Below, one piece after another: positions 43,334 to 53,709 of a stretch of DNA of 64,000 nucleotides. The position numbers and the translations under genes were made by a program. Every line of letters begins with the position of its first letter. Position 1 is the first letter of the stretch. Source of the DNA: Cyrtodaria siliqua (taxonomy: Eukaryota > Mollusca > Bivalvia > Adapedonta > Hiatellidae); assembly GCA_037043455.1 (NCBI GenBank), contig JAWPHD010005122.1, forward strand, positions 62,001 through 126,000. Reading direction: 5' to 3'. The notes under the pieces are model-generated. The model ran no database searches. It saw nothing but the letters and a program-made list of their open reading frames with translations, and was not told where the DNA came from.

Positions 43334-44053
43334 TTGTTTATTGACTTATATATCAACACTGGATAGACTGTTTATTTGACTTATATATCAACACTGGATA
43401 GATTGTTTATTTGACATATATAAACACTGTGTAGTTTGTAAATTTGACTTATATATCAACACTGGATAGATTGTTTATTTGACTTATATATCAACACTGG
43501 ATAGATTGTTTATTTGACTTATATATCAACACTGGATAGATTGTTTATTTGACATATATCAACACTGTGTAGTTTGTTTATTTGACTTATATATCAACAC
43601 TGGATAGATTGTTTATTTGACTTATATATCAACACTGGATAGATTGTTTATTTGACTTATATATCAACACTGGATAGATTGTTTATTTGACATATATCAA
43701 CACTGTGTAGTTTGTTTATTTGACTTATATATCAACACTGGATAGATTGTTTATTTGACTTATATATCAACACTGGATAGATTGTTTATTTGACTTATAT
43801 ACCAACACTGGATAGATTGTTTATTTGACTTATATATCAACACTGGATAGATTGTTTATTTGACATATATCAACACTGTGTAGTTTGTTTATTTGACTTA
43901 TATATCAACACTGGATAGATTGTTTATTTGACTTATATATCAACACTGGATAGATTGTTTATTTGACTTATATATCAACACTGGATAGATTGTTTATTTG
44001 ACTTATATATCAACACTGTGTAGTTTGTTTATTGAAGTATATATCAAAACTGG
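43334..44053 (+). repeat. 35-bp minisatellite with higher-order pattern
   Basis: About 20 units. Type A (35 bp) begins TTGTTTATTTGACTTATA and ends ACTGGATAGA. Type B (33 bp) has GACATATATCAACACTG then TGTAGT. Order is A A B AAA B AAA B AAAA B AAA then an A/B hybrid, so B recurs every four or five units. Units are almost identical, which implies recent expansion. Confidence 0.9.
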
Positions 44054-44390
44054 TCAAATAAAATTATCAAAGCATATGTTCTCTGCATATATATTCAACT
44101 GTTATATGAGCAGAGTATAGTGGTGCATTGTTTTGAGGTGTAATATTTTCCTTCTCTCCGTGTATTTTGTACCACGGTTGCTTATGCTGTTCATGTATGA
44201 ACCTAAGTGAAACAAAGAAATTGGAAATATTTGGTTTGTGATGTCTCATTTTGGTTCTATTTTCATTTCCTGTTATCAACAAAAGGCAAATACACTTACA
44301 GTCAAGGAAACAATAATCAAACCAAGCTGACAGTTTTATGTTAGCGCACAGTATCATTATGTCTTTATCAATGTGTTTTTAACTTTTATG
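44054..44390. other. No recognised feature
   Basis: A 96-codon minus-strand frame (44067-44357) shows no motif; its extent looks accidental. Confidence 0.4.
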
Positions 44391-44394
44391 CTAT

Positions 44395-44595
44395 AGAACA
44401 GAACAACTAAATAATACGCCCCGCAGAAAGTCTGGACTTGTAATCCAATAATAGCGTCTGTTTGTTCAACAGTTTAGGAACTTCGACGTCTGATTTCAAT
44501 TACTTTACATATAAATCATCACTGCGAGACTATAAAAGTCTATCGATTTTATAGTCTTCCTGAAAGGTTCAGATTATGCAATTCTTAACCGATAT
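44395..44595 (+). repeat. RptD, copy 4
   Basis: Near-identical to 41660-41830 over 'aacttcgacgtctgatttca' and neighbours. Confidence 0.6.
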
Positions 44596-44918
44596 ATTAG
44601 TGTCGGTTTGATAAAGATGCCTTACATCGCACCATAACACATGCAACCAAAATATTTTTCATTGTATTATTTGCCTACTTGTTTCTGTTATCGATAATAC
44701 ATAGAGGATATTTGTTGTTATGTGATAGATTGTATTAATAATTGCAACATTGTCAGACTAAATAGCCTTAAAACACATAAACACGCGACATGAACCATAT
44801 ATTACATACGCTTAATGGTAATATATTCCTTAAAGCAATACGAGATTGATGTTTGGATAAAGTTTACATCTTTCTCATGAAGCACACTATATGATCAATG
44901 CAACAATGAATTGTTTTA
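44596..44918. other. No recognised feature
   Basis: Non-coding, without a noticed partner. Confidence 0.4.
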
Positions 44919-44919
44919 T

Positions 44920-45030
44920 TGAGTCTGTAAATGAGAAGTAGAATAAAGTGCAACACTTCTCACGCCACCTAGCACCGGCTTAAGTGATATTCTATTTTAA
45001 AGCCATAATTAGTGTCATTGATCGTGCAAG
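44920..45030 (-). repeat. RptB fragment
   Basis: Hairpin 1 stem is GAGAAGT/ACTTCTC, a compensated variant of GAGAGGT/ACCTCTC. The central block 'cctagcaccggcttaag' is present. Confidence 0.65.
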
Positions 45031-45079
45031 ACGGTACCCATAATGTCCTCCCATTTATCATGTTTGTGTTTGTGGTTTT

Positions 45080-45776
45080 GCAATATTATAGGTTATTGCA
45101 TTTGTATGGCTAAATATTACTTGGAACGAGTTGTTTTGGCAAAGGACGACGAGCTTGCGAGTCGTCTTGCGCCAAAACAACGAGTTCCAAGTAATATTTA
45201 GCCATACAAATTCAATAACCTTTTTATTGTATACTTTCATATTGTTTTTGATCAATGTTAATTGTATGACTATTACTTTTCATTGTATTTGTGTTATGTT
45301 TTATAGCTTTTGATGGAATTCCTATCTAGCCATTCAGTTTCATTTTGTGTGGATGATTATTTTGCGCGAAAACGACGTCGACGTCGGATGACGTCATTAA
45401 AAACATCAAGCGATTTTCGGAAGTTTGTTTACCATTCGATAACGTTAAAAACAGTGGGTGAGTGACCATTTGAATTATTTTATCAATTTTTGCCATAAAA
45501 GGTTGTAAAAAAACACGTATTTTTTTGTTGACACTATAGGAAGGATTCCGTTATTTTTATTTGAAAGTAGTTCCTTATTTCTATTTCGCGGCTCTTAGCA
45601 AGCACGAGCAAAAGTTCCCGTGCAATATCAATGCGTGCAATATCGTAGATTATTGTATACTTTCATATTGTCCCGTTTAGTTTGCATTGAGCTAAGCGTG
45701 CAATATTCTACGATATTGCACGCATTGATATTGCACGGGAACTTATGCTCGTGCTTGCTAAGCAGTAGGAACGCCA
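45080..45776 (+). mobile_element. RptE, copy 1, with long hairpin and inserted fold-back
   Basis: Inverted partner of 52555-53093, visibly above 90% identical. The outer part is a 130-bp palindrome (45091-45220) with a GAGCTTGCGA loop. The middle contains TGACGTCA near 45401 and 'gacgtcgacgtc'. The inner end is 'cagtaggaac'. A 169-bp fold-back (45594-45762) is inserted near the inner end and is absent at the matching point of copy 2. No conserved reading frame. Confidence 0.75.
45594..45762. mobile_element. Fold-back insertion with perfect 56-bp arms
   Basis: Arms 45594-45649 and 45707-45762 are almost exact complements, starting CTTAGCAAGCACGAGC. The ~57-base loop ('attgtatactttcatattg' onwards) is identical to the outer flank of RptE copy 2 at about 53094-53147. 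Confidence 0.8.
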
Positions 45777-46369
45777 CGGACCTATAACATATCAGTTCTG
45801 TTCGCATTTTAACTCCGCGAACATGGACTATTTCTTTGTATTTTACGGACTATTTTACGAATTTTCAACTAAAACAGACGCCATTTTTTTACACCCGAAA
45901 TTGGGCGCGCTACGTCGGCGAGCACTACGGGTACCTATGGAGTCTAACAACACGCGTACAGTGTTTCATACCGTAGATTATGTAAAAACTAATACCTTAC
46001 CGGACGAAATAACGTCCCATTATGTGTCAACACGATGCAGTGTTGGTGACTGACAGGTCACCGTGACATAACTTGACACGTGAAATTGACATGTTGTTGC
46101 AAGTTGGATTTGGGATTATTGTCTGCTGCTGGAGGTCCATGATCAAGGTATTTGTTTTGTCATTAAAATGTGTTTGTTAATAAACAGTACACACCCCTTT
46201 TAGATCGTGCATATTTAGACATTGGCCAAATACAGTGCCTAAAAAAGTAGTGTATAATAGAAAGTTCATAATCACTATTAGTGTACTCCGATCTTTCCAG
46301 TAACTGGATGTACTGTAGAACGTTTTGTGGAATAAAACAATTGCTAGTAGAAATGCTATCAATGTCCCC

Positions 46370-46480
46370 CGCACCCCGCCCCCACCCAAGTACGGTAGAT
46401 GGGGGTGTGGGGGTAGATGGAGCTTGCATACCGAAAACAAGGAGGGGGTAAGAAAACTAGAAACCCCCTCCACCCCCACC
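46370..46480. other. G/C-run cluster with inverted symmetry
   Basis: 'gggggtgtgggggtag' and 'ccccctccacccccaccc' face each other, with further C runs upstream. Could form a stem or quadruplex/i-motif. It lies in intron 1 of the candidate transcript. Confidence 0.5.
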
Positions 46481-46593
46481 CCTCAGATGCATGAATGTAA
46501 ATAGTTAGCGTTGTCTCTATATCGTTATGTTATCCCCATTTTCTCGCACATTCGTGAATACATAACCCGATACAACTACCATTGAAACAATGT

Positions 46594-47165
46594 AATCTTT
46601 TTTTTTTGTTTTGAAAATATTTTATTTTTCAATTTCCACAATTATACAATAACACACATATTTACAAAGAGCATTTTACATTTTCTAAATACATATTTAC
46701 ATTATGTGAATCAACAAAACACATGTTTTATTGTACACTTATGTCTCTCGAAAAATAAGATTATATTAGATTTGATAGGAGATAGGTTGTTAGGACAGTA
46801 ATGAAAGGACAGAACAGATTAACAGAGTAGCAGAGAGGAATAGAAGTGTACCACCACACTGTACGAGCTGTTTAAAACGTTTTCAGTTCTGAGCTGCAAA
46901 AAGTTCCCATTTATCATTGTGTTGTCTTATCTTTTCCCTAGATGTCGCTATTATTCTTTCTATGTTTTCAATTTTGTTTAAATATAGTATAAAAACAATG
47001 TAATCTGCCATAGACATTTGACTGAAATCGGTCAGATTCATATTTATGTACAGTACAGTAAAGTTTTGAGGCAAGGAAGTGATTTTGAATTTACATTTAT
47101 TTACATTCTGTTGCGAAAAAAACAACGCAATTTCGAGAAATTACATTTCACTTAAAAGCCTTTAA
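46594..47165 (-). pseudogene. 5'-truncated LINE with poly(A) tail, reverse strand
   Basis: The minus strand encodes, at 47125-46883, NMNLTDFSQMSMADYIVFIL and IERIIATSREKIRQHNDKW to a stop. The pattern of a hydrophobic helix, then an I..SR.KI..H..KW-like end, resembles the C-terminus of L1/Tx1-type ORF2. A 3' UTR with AATAAA near 46625 and a poly(A) tract (T run, 46596-46607) follow. No RT motif is left. Confidence 0.5.
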
Positions 47166-47764
47166 GGCGGTGTAGCTACTACGCTTGCCTCCAGTGTGTC
47201 TCAAAAGAAATGACTATTCCATGGGCTGGAAATATGCTGTGAAAGTGGAACAATGTTTTTAATGGATCTCCAGTTGGGCTACATTATATTTTACATGTAT
47301 AATGAATGATGAGAGATGTTTTTATTACATTAACAGTGTTATTGAGCACAAGTAGTATTCATGCTTTATTCAATTTAGTTATTTTATCTTTTCTTTTTTA
47401 AATATGTTACATTATGTATAACAAAGGATAAACTATGTCTGTTTGATCATTGACATTGGATTGATGTTGTTTTCAGAGAGGTCTCAAATGTGAATCGTGC
47501 CCTTGAGCAGCTCTAAGTGAATTGATACTGACGACTTCAGAATGTCAAGCCGTATTAAATGCCATTGGATCATATGGAAGTAAGAGCCTTTTTAAAAATT
47601 GTTTGCACTTGTGTAGTTCTTTAAATGGAGCTTGTGTTATGCTTGCACGGTGCTGTTCAAAGTTAGAGTAAAAATATTTCAGTGATATTTCAGTGCAGCG
47701 TGATTGTCATATGAGCTCGTGTAAACTACATGTACTGGATACATGCGAAAACAAGTTGTGTTTA

Positions 47765-48034
47765 AGGGACACTAGGCAGTCTTTATTTGTTTAAAACTTC
47801 TGGAGTTCGGTTAATTTTTCTGCATAGTTTGCATTTGTGCATCATTAATATTATTTATTAGAATAGTTCAGAAGAAATTGTTTTACACATTACTTACTGT
47901 TGATAATAGTGCACCTATAATAATTTATTTAACTTTTAATGCAAGCAGGTTTAAATTTAACATGTTACCAGGTTAACAAATGGAGATGCTAATGTTAAAG
48001 CTTGATAAATACTTCAAGATTGCCGTGTGTCCCT
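47765..48034. mobile_element. piggyBac-type MITE, AGGGACAC ends
   Basis: The left end AGGGACACTAGGC and the right end GCCGTGTGTCCCT are inverted with two mismatches. TTAA follows on the right (48035-48038) and TTTA precedes on the left. A related 5' part lies at 54796-54960. Confidence 0.6.
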
Positions 48035-48080
48035 TTAACATCATCTAATTGGTCTATGTGATGGGTCCTGAATTTATTAA

Positions 48081-48240
48081 AGGGACACAGAGCAAATTTC
48101 CAATCTTGTGTCTGTTTTACACATTTTCACATCAGAACAGACCACACATCTACAAAAGTGTCTTCTCAACTGCCCTATTTAATCATGTTTTATTTCTAAA
48201 ACTAGCGGCATCACCAGGTTTTGAGAGAGAAAATAAATAG
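48081..48240 (+). mobile_element. Partial AGGGACAC-type MITE
   Basis: TTAA (48077-48080) followed by AGGGACACAGAGC, only 46 bp after the previous element. The other end was not found. Confidence 0.4.
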
Positions 48241-48529
48241 TTGTATATTAATGTTTTCTCCCCATGTAAAATGACCTTACTAAGTCATTAAAGTAAAATA
48301 TCCTATGAACAAAACGTGTACAATTTAACAATTTTAGATTTTTGGCCAGACTTGTATTTTATTCCCCTTCTAGTAAAAATGGCTTATAGAACATTGCACC
48401 CTCTGTCAGATTTAACTTTCCTTATAATAGATTCTTGCTGTACTGTTGGGTGAAACATACATTAAAATGGTTCTATAATCATGTCAGTTCAATCATATAC
48501 TCAATATCATTTACTTGATGTGCCATTTA

Positions 48530-48850
48530 CTCAGTTTTGGTCAAGGGACGTTATAGCATATCGGCTTTAAATTCAGTGAACACGGATTCAATTCTTACTG
48601 GCGCCACTGGGTTACTTCGATGTGTCCTGCTAGCCTCGTTCGTCTGATGGGAACGTAAACCAGGTGGTCCTGTGTATCGGAGTCTGTCCTCCCTCCAAGC
48701 ACGTTAAAGAACCAGGTATCTAATCGGTAGTAAGCGTAGGGCAGGGTTCCTGGATGCCTATGTATCTTTCCTCCTCTCTTTCGGGCGGTTCGAAATAACC
48801 TAAACAACGTGTTAATGAGGCGTTAAACAATAATTAAATTTAAATTTTAA
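48530..48850 (+). mobile_element. tRNA-derived SINE, decayed head
   Basis: B-box-like GGATTCAATTC near 48587, then a body with 'gcacgttaaagaaccaggta' and the end 'gaggcgttaaacaataatta' and A/T-rich tail. Such '(a)cgttaaa' endings are common in molluscan SINEs. It lies in intron 2 of the candidate transcript. Confidence 0.6.
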
Positions 48851-49119
48851 ACTGTCCCATTCCCCTAAATATGCCCTAGATCCCTCTCGCAACACCTGAT
48901 TCAAATTGAATACTCTGCTCGACTTATATTAACTTTTTATTCTATGTCTTTCTTTTCTTTCAGTCTGCACGTCATGTGGAAGAAGACTCCATGTACACCA
49001 CTGGCCAGAGTCAATGCTGAAGTTTATGTTCGCTCAATTATTTGCTTAATAAAGTATACATATGAACTAAAATATTGTCTTTATAATTATGTCTTCCACC
49101 ACAAAGTGGTAGGTGAGAC

Positions 49120-49480
49120 AGATTAGATTTGGCCTTTCCGTTCGTCTGTCACAAATCTTGTCTGCGCTACTTGTTGGATATTGACGAAACTTTGTACAAA
49201 CTCTTTATTACTTTCTCTGAAGCTAATTTCATAAAACTTCATACTTTAAATGCCTTTGGTGAAATGATAATCCCTGTTTATTTTGAAGTCAGTAGTTGAA
49301 AGGTCCGTTACCATGATCGGAAAATGAAAAGTATTGCCCACACGGTTTTTACTCTTACCTAAAGCAAATTTCATGAAACTTCATTGTTGGACAGTGGAAA
49401 GAGGATGATCGTTTGATTTTTAGGTAAAAGGTCAAGTTCCCTGCAGACATCCACTATCCAAGGATAAGCATATGTTACAA
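49120..49480 (+). repeat. Probable dispersed invertebrate repeat
   Basis: 'tccgttcgtctgtcac', 'tattgacgaaactttgtac' and two 'aatttcat.aaacttca' words are typical of a very common invertebrate interspersed repeat. Only one copy here, so it is identified by resemblance. Confidence 0.4.
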
Positions 49481-49522
49481 CACACATGTTATACTATTAA
49501 TGGTATAATATATGAATATTTT

Positions 49523-49628
49523 CTTGCACAATGTTGAATCCAGTAAAACAAGTGGTTTTGTTCACCGATATTGTCGCCTGTGAACCAAACCACTTGTTGT
49601 TAAATTACAGGATTCAACAGTGTGTAAG
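49523..49628. repeat. Palindrome, ~45-bp arms
   Basis: 'gttgaatcc' and 'aacaagtggttttgttcac' on the left pair with 'gtgaaccaaaccacttgttg' and 'ggattcaac' on the right, around a short loop near 49572. Confidence 0.65.
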
Positions 49629-49639
49629 ACATATTCCGA

Positions 49640-50288
49640 TCATCCATTTTTTTTTTAAATCATAAATTAAAAAATATATATATTAAAACAAACAAAACAT
49701 GCTATTTGATGAAAACAGACGTATTCAAATTTTCAAAATAGCAATATTCGCAGAATATAGTAGATTTCAACTGCTGAAAACAAACATGTATTTTTTTTTC
49801 AGGAAATAATACTTCTATGAATATAGTATATATGTTCAGGGAAATGTTTAATATGTCTGTTTTCAAATACTACAAATCGTAACGCACCGCACATGTATAT
49901 TCAGTATTTACTTTCAATATAGTAGTGAGTATGACTGCGTTATGGGACCATATAAATATAAAATAATAATATATATAAATAAATATATATATAACTATAT
50001 ATGCCCTATAAATATAAACGACCCGCACTTTTTGGATTCACGCGTACAGTGTTTCACAACACCACAAATCTGGCAAGTGCTCCATTGACACAATGTCATG
50101 TCCACGTTTATGTTATGAAATCTTCGAGTCTACACATAATCATGTTTGTTACCGACAGTAGCATGTATGTTACTCGTCAGTCATTTATTTACTTGGTTAA
50201 GACACATACCAATCTTGCTTTCTTTAAAACTCGAGTCGCCCCCTCAGTTTTAAACGAACAGTTAAAAGAATATACTTCTTTCTGCCTG
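49640..50288. other. No recognised feature
   Basis: AT-rich, with TATA-rich tracts near 49960-50000. The 126-codon frame 50001-50381 runs into the following MITE and is probably chance. Confidence 0.4.
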
Positions 50289-50292
50289 TTAA

Positions 50293-50639
50293 AGGGAGTA
50301 CATCATGATTTTTCGAGAAATATCTTAAATTATAAAAATGTTCCAATTCATGATAAAACACTTATATCCATCAAAATATGATGTTGGAACCATACTGTTA
50401 AGGTTTAAACTTTGAATACACCATACAGCTAGGACAGAATCGAGCGTAAAATGCTGAAATTAACCCTGGTGCGTAACCTAGGATAGCACGTATTGCTGTA
50501 CAGAATGAATTTCCTTGTAACTAAGGGGACATTTTTAGGATCATTCATTATGTTTAGTCACTTTAAAATAAAAAATATCATTATTTGTCAATTTTAAGTC
50601 GGACCCCTAGACCACTTTGAAAAGCCTGATGTACTCCCT
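50293..50639. mobile_element. piggyBac-type MITE with perfect TIRs
   Basis: Perfect 13-bp TIRs AGGGAGTACATCA (50293-50305) and its complement (50627-50639), flanked by TTAA duplications at 50289-50292 and 50640-50643. 347 bp, no transposase. TTAA target use is diagnostic of piggyBac-like mobilisation. Confidence 0.85.
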
Positions 50640-50654
50640 TTAAACTTATATTAG

Positions 50655-52290
50655 TTTATCGCTTTTTCTGGTTTCGAAAATTAACTCTTCAACGTATGTT
50701 GCCGCCATCATGATTTCATTTTCCGATATACCGTTGCAACATTGTTTGTTAAAATAAATTGGCCACTCTGACATAAACCCAAAGCATGTATAGATAAAAA
50801 ATTTAGTGTAAAATACATGAACACATACATTTTAAATATATGTGTTTACATAACGAAATTATATAATTGTTTCTGTAGCCGGTCGTCTTTCCTTAATGAA
50901 TATGAATGTTGCCGTCTTTGGGTCGGGCGGTCCTGTTACTTAATTAGTACTTGTCTCCGTTTATTGAAATTCTACATATATACAGAGGAGAGATGTATCT
51001 ATATGATTTTGTTATTATGCTCGCTTCTAAAATGACGAAATATATCGATTTGAATAAAAGGCGCATTCTCAGCAATACACAACGTATTGTGTGTACGGGT
51101 TGGAGGGGGGAAACCCACGGGGTTGGAGGGATACTACCGTAATGTTGCTCTCATAAATACTGTTAACATACTACATCAATAATATAACAACTACTGAACA
51201 ATGCTGAAATCGATTTATCTTTATAAATGAATTCATAATTCCACAATTTTATTCCGTGCGAAGATCGATTTGGAACGTCGATTCGGCGTATTTAAACGAT
51301 TACGGTGTACTTTGTTAATTTTCGGGGGGAAAAAGTACTTGCCTCCGATTTTTTTTATATTTTACATATCTACAGAGGAAAGATGTATTTACGCGTACAT
51401 GCTTTTGTTTTTTTCTCTCGCTTCTAAAATGATGAAATAAATCGAATTTGATTAAAACTGTGCATTAGCAGCCTAATCAATACGGTATGGAGGGTGGTGG
51501 GGGTGGAATGACGGGCGGGGCTGCAGGGATACTACCGTAATGGTGTCCTTGAGAAAAACGGTGAACATTCTACTCTAATAATTTATTAAATACAGAACAA
51601 TGTTGAAATCAATATATCTCTTAAAAAGGATTTCATAATTTCATGGTTTTATATCCCGCGTGTACATTAACTTCGAAAGGCGATTGTTCATATTTTAGCG
51701 AACACGGTGTACTTTGTTAATTTTGGGAAAAAAAAAGTACTTTTTTCTGATTGACTTTAAATTTTGGGTTTTAATAGTAGACATGTCAATGAACACTTTC
51801 GTGAAAAAAAATTCATTCTCGCTGTTAAAACTTAATTTTTTTGCATTTTTTTCGGATTCAGAAAATTAGCACTGCAACATATATTTTCACAATCCTCATT
51901 TCCTTTCCCGACGTACCGTTACAATTTTGTTTGTTAAAACCTATTCTGAGCACTCCGGCATAAACCAAAAGCATGTATAGATCAGAAATTTAATCTGGAA
52001 TGCATGGATACATACATTTGAAATATATGTATTGAAATAATGGAATTATTTCATTTATTGTGTACCCGGTCGCGTCTGTAAATGTATATGCATTATGCCG
52101 TCTTTGAGTCCGTGGGTCATGTTAGTTAATTTTGGGGAAAAAAAAGTACTTGTCTCCGATTTCATTAAAAATTTGCATATGGACAGAGGAAAGATTTATC
52201 TACGCGTACATGCATTTGTTTTTATTCTCGCTTCTAAAATGACAAAATAAATCGATTTTGATTTAAAAGCGCATTTTTGGCAATTTAAAC
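50655..52290 (+). repeat. Complex large-unit tandem array
   Basis: Three modules recur directly. C ('gcatgtatagat' and 'tgccgtctttg') lies at 50660-50950 and 51850-52140. A ('acagaggaaagat', 'cgcttctaaaatga') lies near 50975, 51370 and 52180. B ('gggatactaccgtaatg', 'gtgtactttgttaatttt') lies near 51120 and 51525. Order is C-A-B-A-B-x-C-A, with periods of ~395 bp and ~1.2 kb. No frame is conserved. Confidence 0.75.
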
Positions 52291-52554
52291 CTTAAAACAA
52301 CCTAAATTCATCCCTTTGAAAAATACCTTTGACTATTAATGGGAATTACACGAAGTGTACACCAATTCTGTTCGACCAATGTAGTTTGTGAATATTATTA
52401 CTTTAACAACGATCTGTGATGGTGTTTTGTTATAATCACAGTTTATAAATAAGAGGTGAAGAAATCTGACCAGTGACAATTTTCCCGATAATGTCATTTT
52501 GTTATCGATTTTATCACGTGACCTTGTTTGATAAATATTCATACGCCATTGGGC
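52291..52554. other. No recognised feature
   Basis: Spacer between the tandem array and RptE copy 2. Confidence 0.4.
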
Positions 52555-53147
52555 TGGTGTTCCTACTGAAGAGCCGCGAAATAGAAATAAGGAACTACTT
52601 TCAAATAAAAATAACGGAATCCTTCCTACAGTGTCAACAAAAAAATACGAGTTTTTTACAACCTTTTATGGCAAATATTGATAAAATAATTCAAATGGTC
52701 ACTCACCCACTGTTTTTAACGTTATCGAATGGTAAACAAACTTCAGAAAATCCCTTGATGTTTTTAATGACGTCATCCGACGTCGACGTCGTTTTCGCGC
52801 AAAATAATCATCCACACAAAATGAAAGTGAATGGCAAGATAGGAATTCCATCAAAAGCTATAAAAAATAACACAAATACAATGAAAAGTAATAGTCATAC
52901 AATTAACATTGATCAAAAACAATATGAAAATATACAATAAAAAGTACGTAAAAAAGGTTATTGAATTTGTATGGCTAAATATTACTTGGAACTCGTTGTT
53001 TTGGCGCAGGACGACTCGCAAGCTCGTCATCCTTTGCCAAAACAACTCGTTCCAAGTAATATTTAGCCATACAAATGCAATAACCTATAATATTGCACGC
53101 TTAGCTCAATGCAAACTAAACGGGACAATATGAAAGTATACAATAAT
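52555..53147 (-). mobile_element. RptE, copy 2, without the fold-back insertion
   Basis: Reverse-complement partner of 45080-45776. Its palindrome is at 52956-53085. The point matching the fold-back insertion in copy 1 is uninterrupted between 52568 and 52569 ('actg' then 'aagagcc'). The outer 54 bp (53094-53147) have no counterpart at the outer end of copy 1 but occur in the loop of its fold-back. TGACGTCA lies near 52769. A 155-codon frame over it (52473-52940) is not open in copy 1. Confidence 0.75.
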
Positions 53148-53151
53148 GGCT

Positions 53152-53655
53152 TCTATTTGTCCTTGTAAGTGTTATTTGTTTTGATGCGTGTTTTAGGTTG
53201 GCGGTTTTCTGTGACTATAGATATAAAAATCGAACAGGAAAAGGAGCTTTCAAGGACGACAGTCAATCACAAACACACAGGAACAAAGAACAACTTTAAA
53301 GACGAATAAAAGGCCAAATAAGACATCACAAACACAAAAGGGTTGACAATAGGGCTACCGCCTTGGAACGGTCAGTGGCAGAAAGGCCGCTAGGAGTAAC
53401 GTTTAAACCAGGTTCTAGGGTGCACCAAACCTCACACTTACCCTACTGTCATCGCAATAAAACGCGACTGTGTAAATAAAGAAATCCCCGCCATGAACTA
53501 TTCTCTAACCAATAAGGCAGCATTAATAGACAATATAAGTAAAACGCAAAGATGCTCGTGTATATATAAATAAAAAAAAAAAATAGCCTAGACAGACACA
53601 AAGAAGGTAATCAGGGACTTGGCAGAAGCCAGAGCAACAAGAGAAGTTTGAATAC
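53152..53655 (-). mobile_element. Naiad-like 3' end, reverse strand
   Basis: From 53655 on the minus strand: 'gttgctctggcttctgccaa', the 'ccttattggttagagaatag' and 'cactgtcccg...' type blocks, down to 'cctgttcgatttttatatct' near 53220. It abuts the outer flank of RptE. Confidence 0.75.
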
Positions 53656-53709
53656 CTATTCGACTTGTATATCTTCTGTTATATTCTTCAAAGCATTGCT
53701 GTTTTAAAT

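Larger units (their letters stand above)
45790..49075 (+). ncRNA. Candidate three-exon transcript (long non-coding RNA-like)
   Basis: A tentative gene model. Exon 1, about 45790-46147, is CpG-richer than its surroundings and ends ATCAAG|gtattt. Exon 2, 47477-47579, is preceded by 'ttgttttcag' and followed by 'gtaaga'. Exon 3, from 48964, is preceded by 'cttttctttcag' and reaches AATAAA at 49048-49053. Exon 1 has a 76-codon frame (45823-46053) and exons 2-3 have an open frame across the junction, but neither shows a known domain. Transposons occupy both introns. With no transcript data this rests on splice-site quality and order alone, and chance is a real alternative. Confidence 0.3.

Noticed and set aside
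43334..44053. CRISPR-like array of regularly spaced repeats
   Set aside because: Units are contiguous with no unique spacers; the sequence is eukaryotic and the array is a minisatellite.
45823..46053. 76-codon ORF as a protein-coding exon
   Set aside because: No domain, ends before the inferred splice donor; retained only as part of a tentative non-coding transcript.
48944..49126. 60-codon ORF as terminal coding exon
   Set aside because: Contains the AATAAA signal in frame and has no recognisable product.
50001..50381. 126-codon ORF as a gene
   Set aside because: Runs into the piggyBac-type MITE and has no motif or splice context.
52473..52940. 155-codon ORF as a gene
   Set aside because: It lies across RptE copy 2, and the matching frame is broken in copy 1; no recognisable domain.
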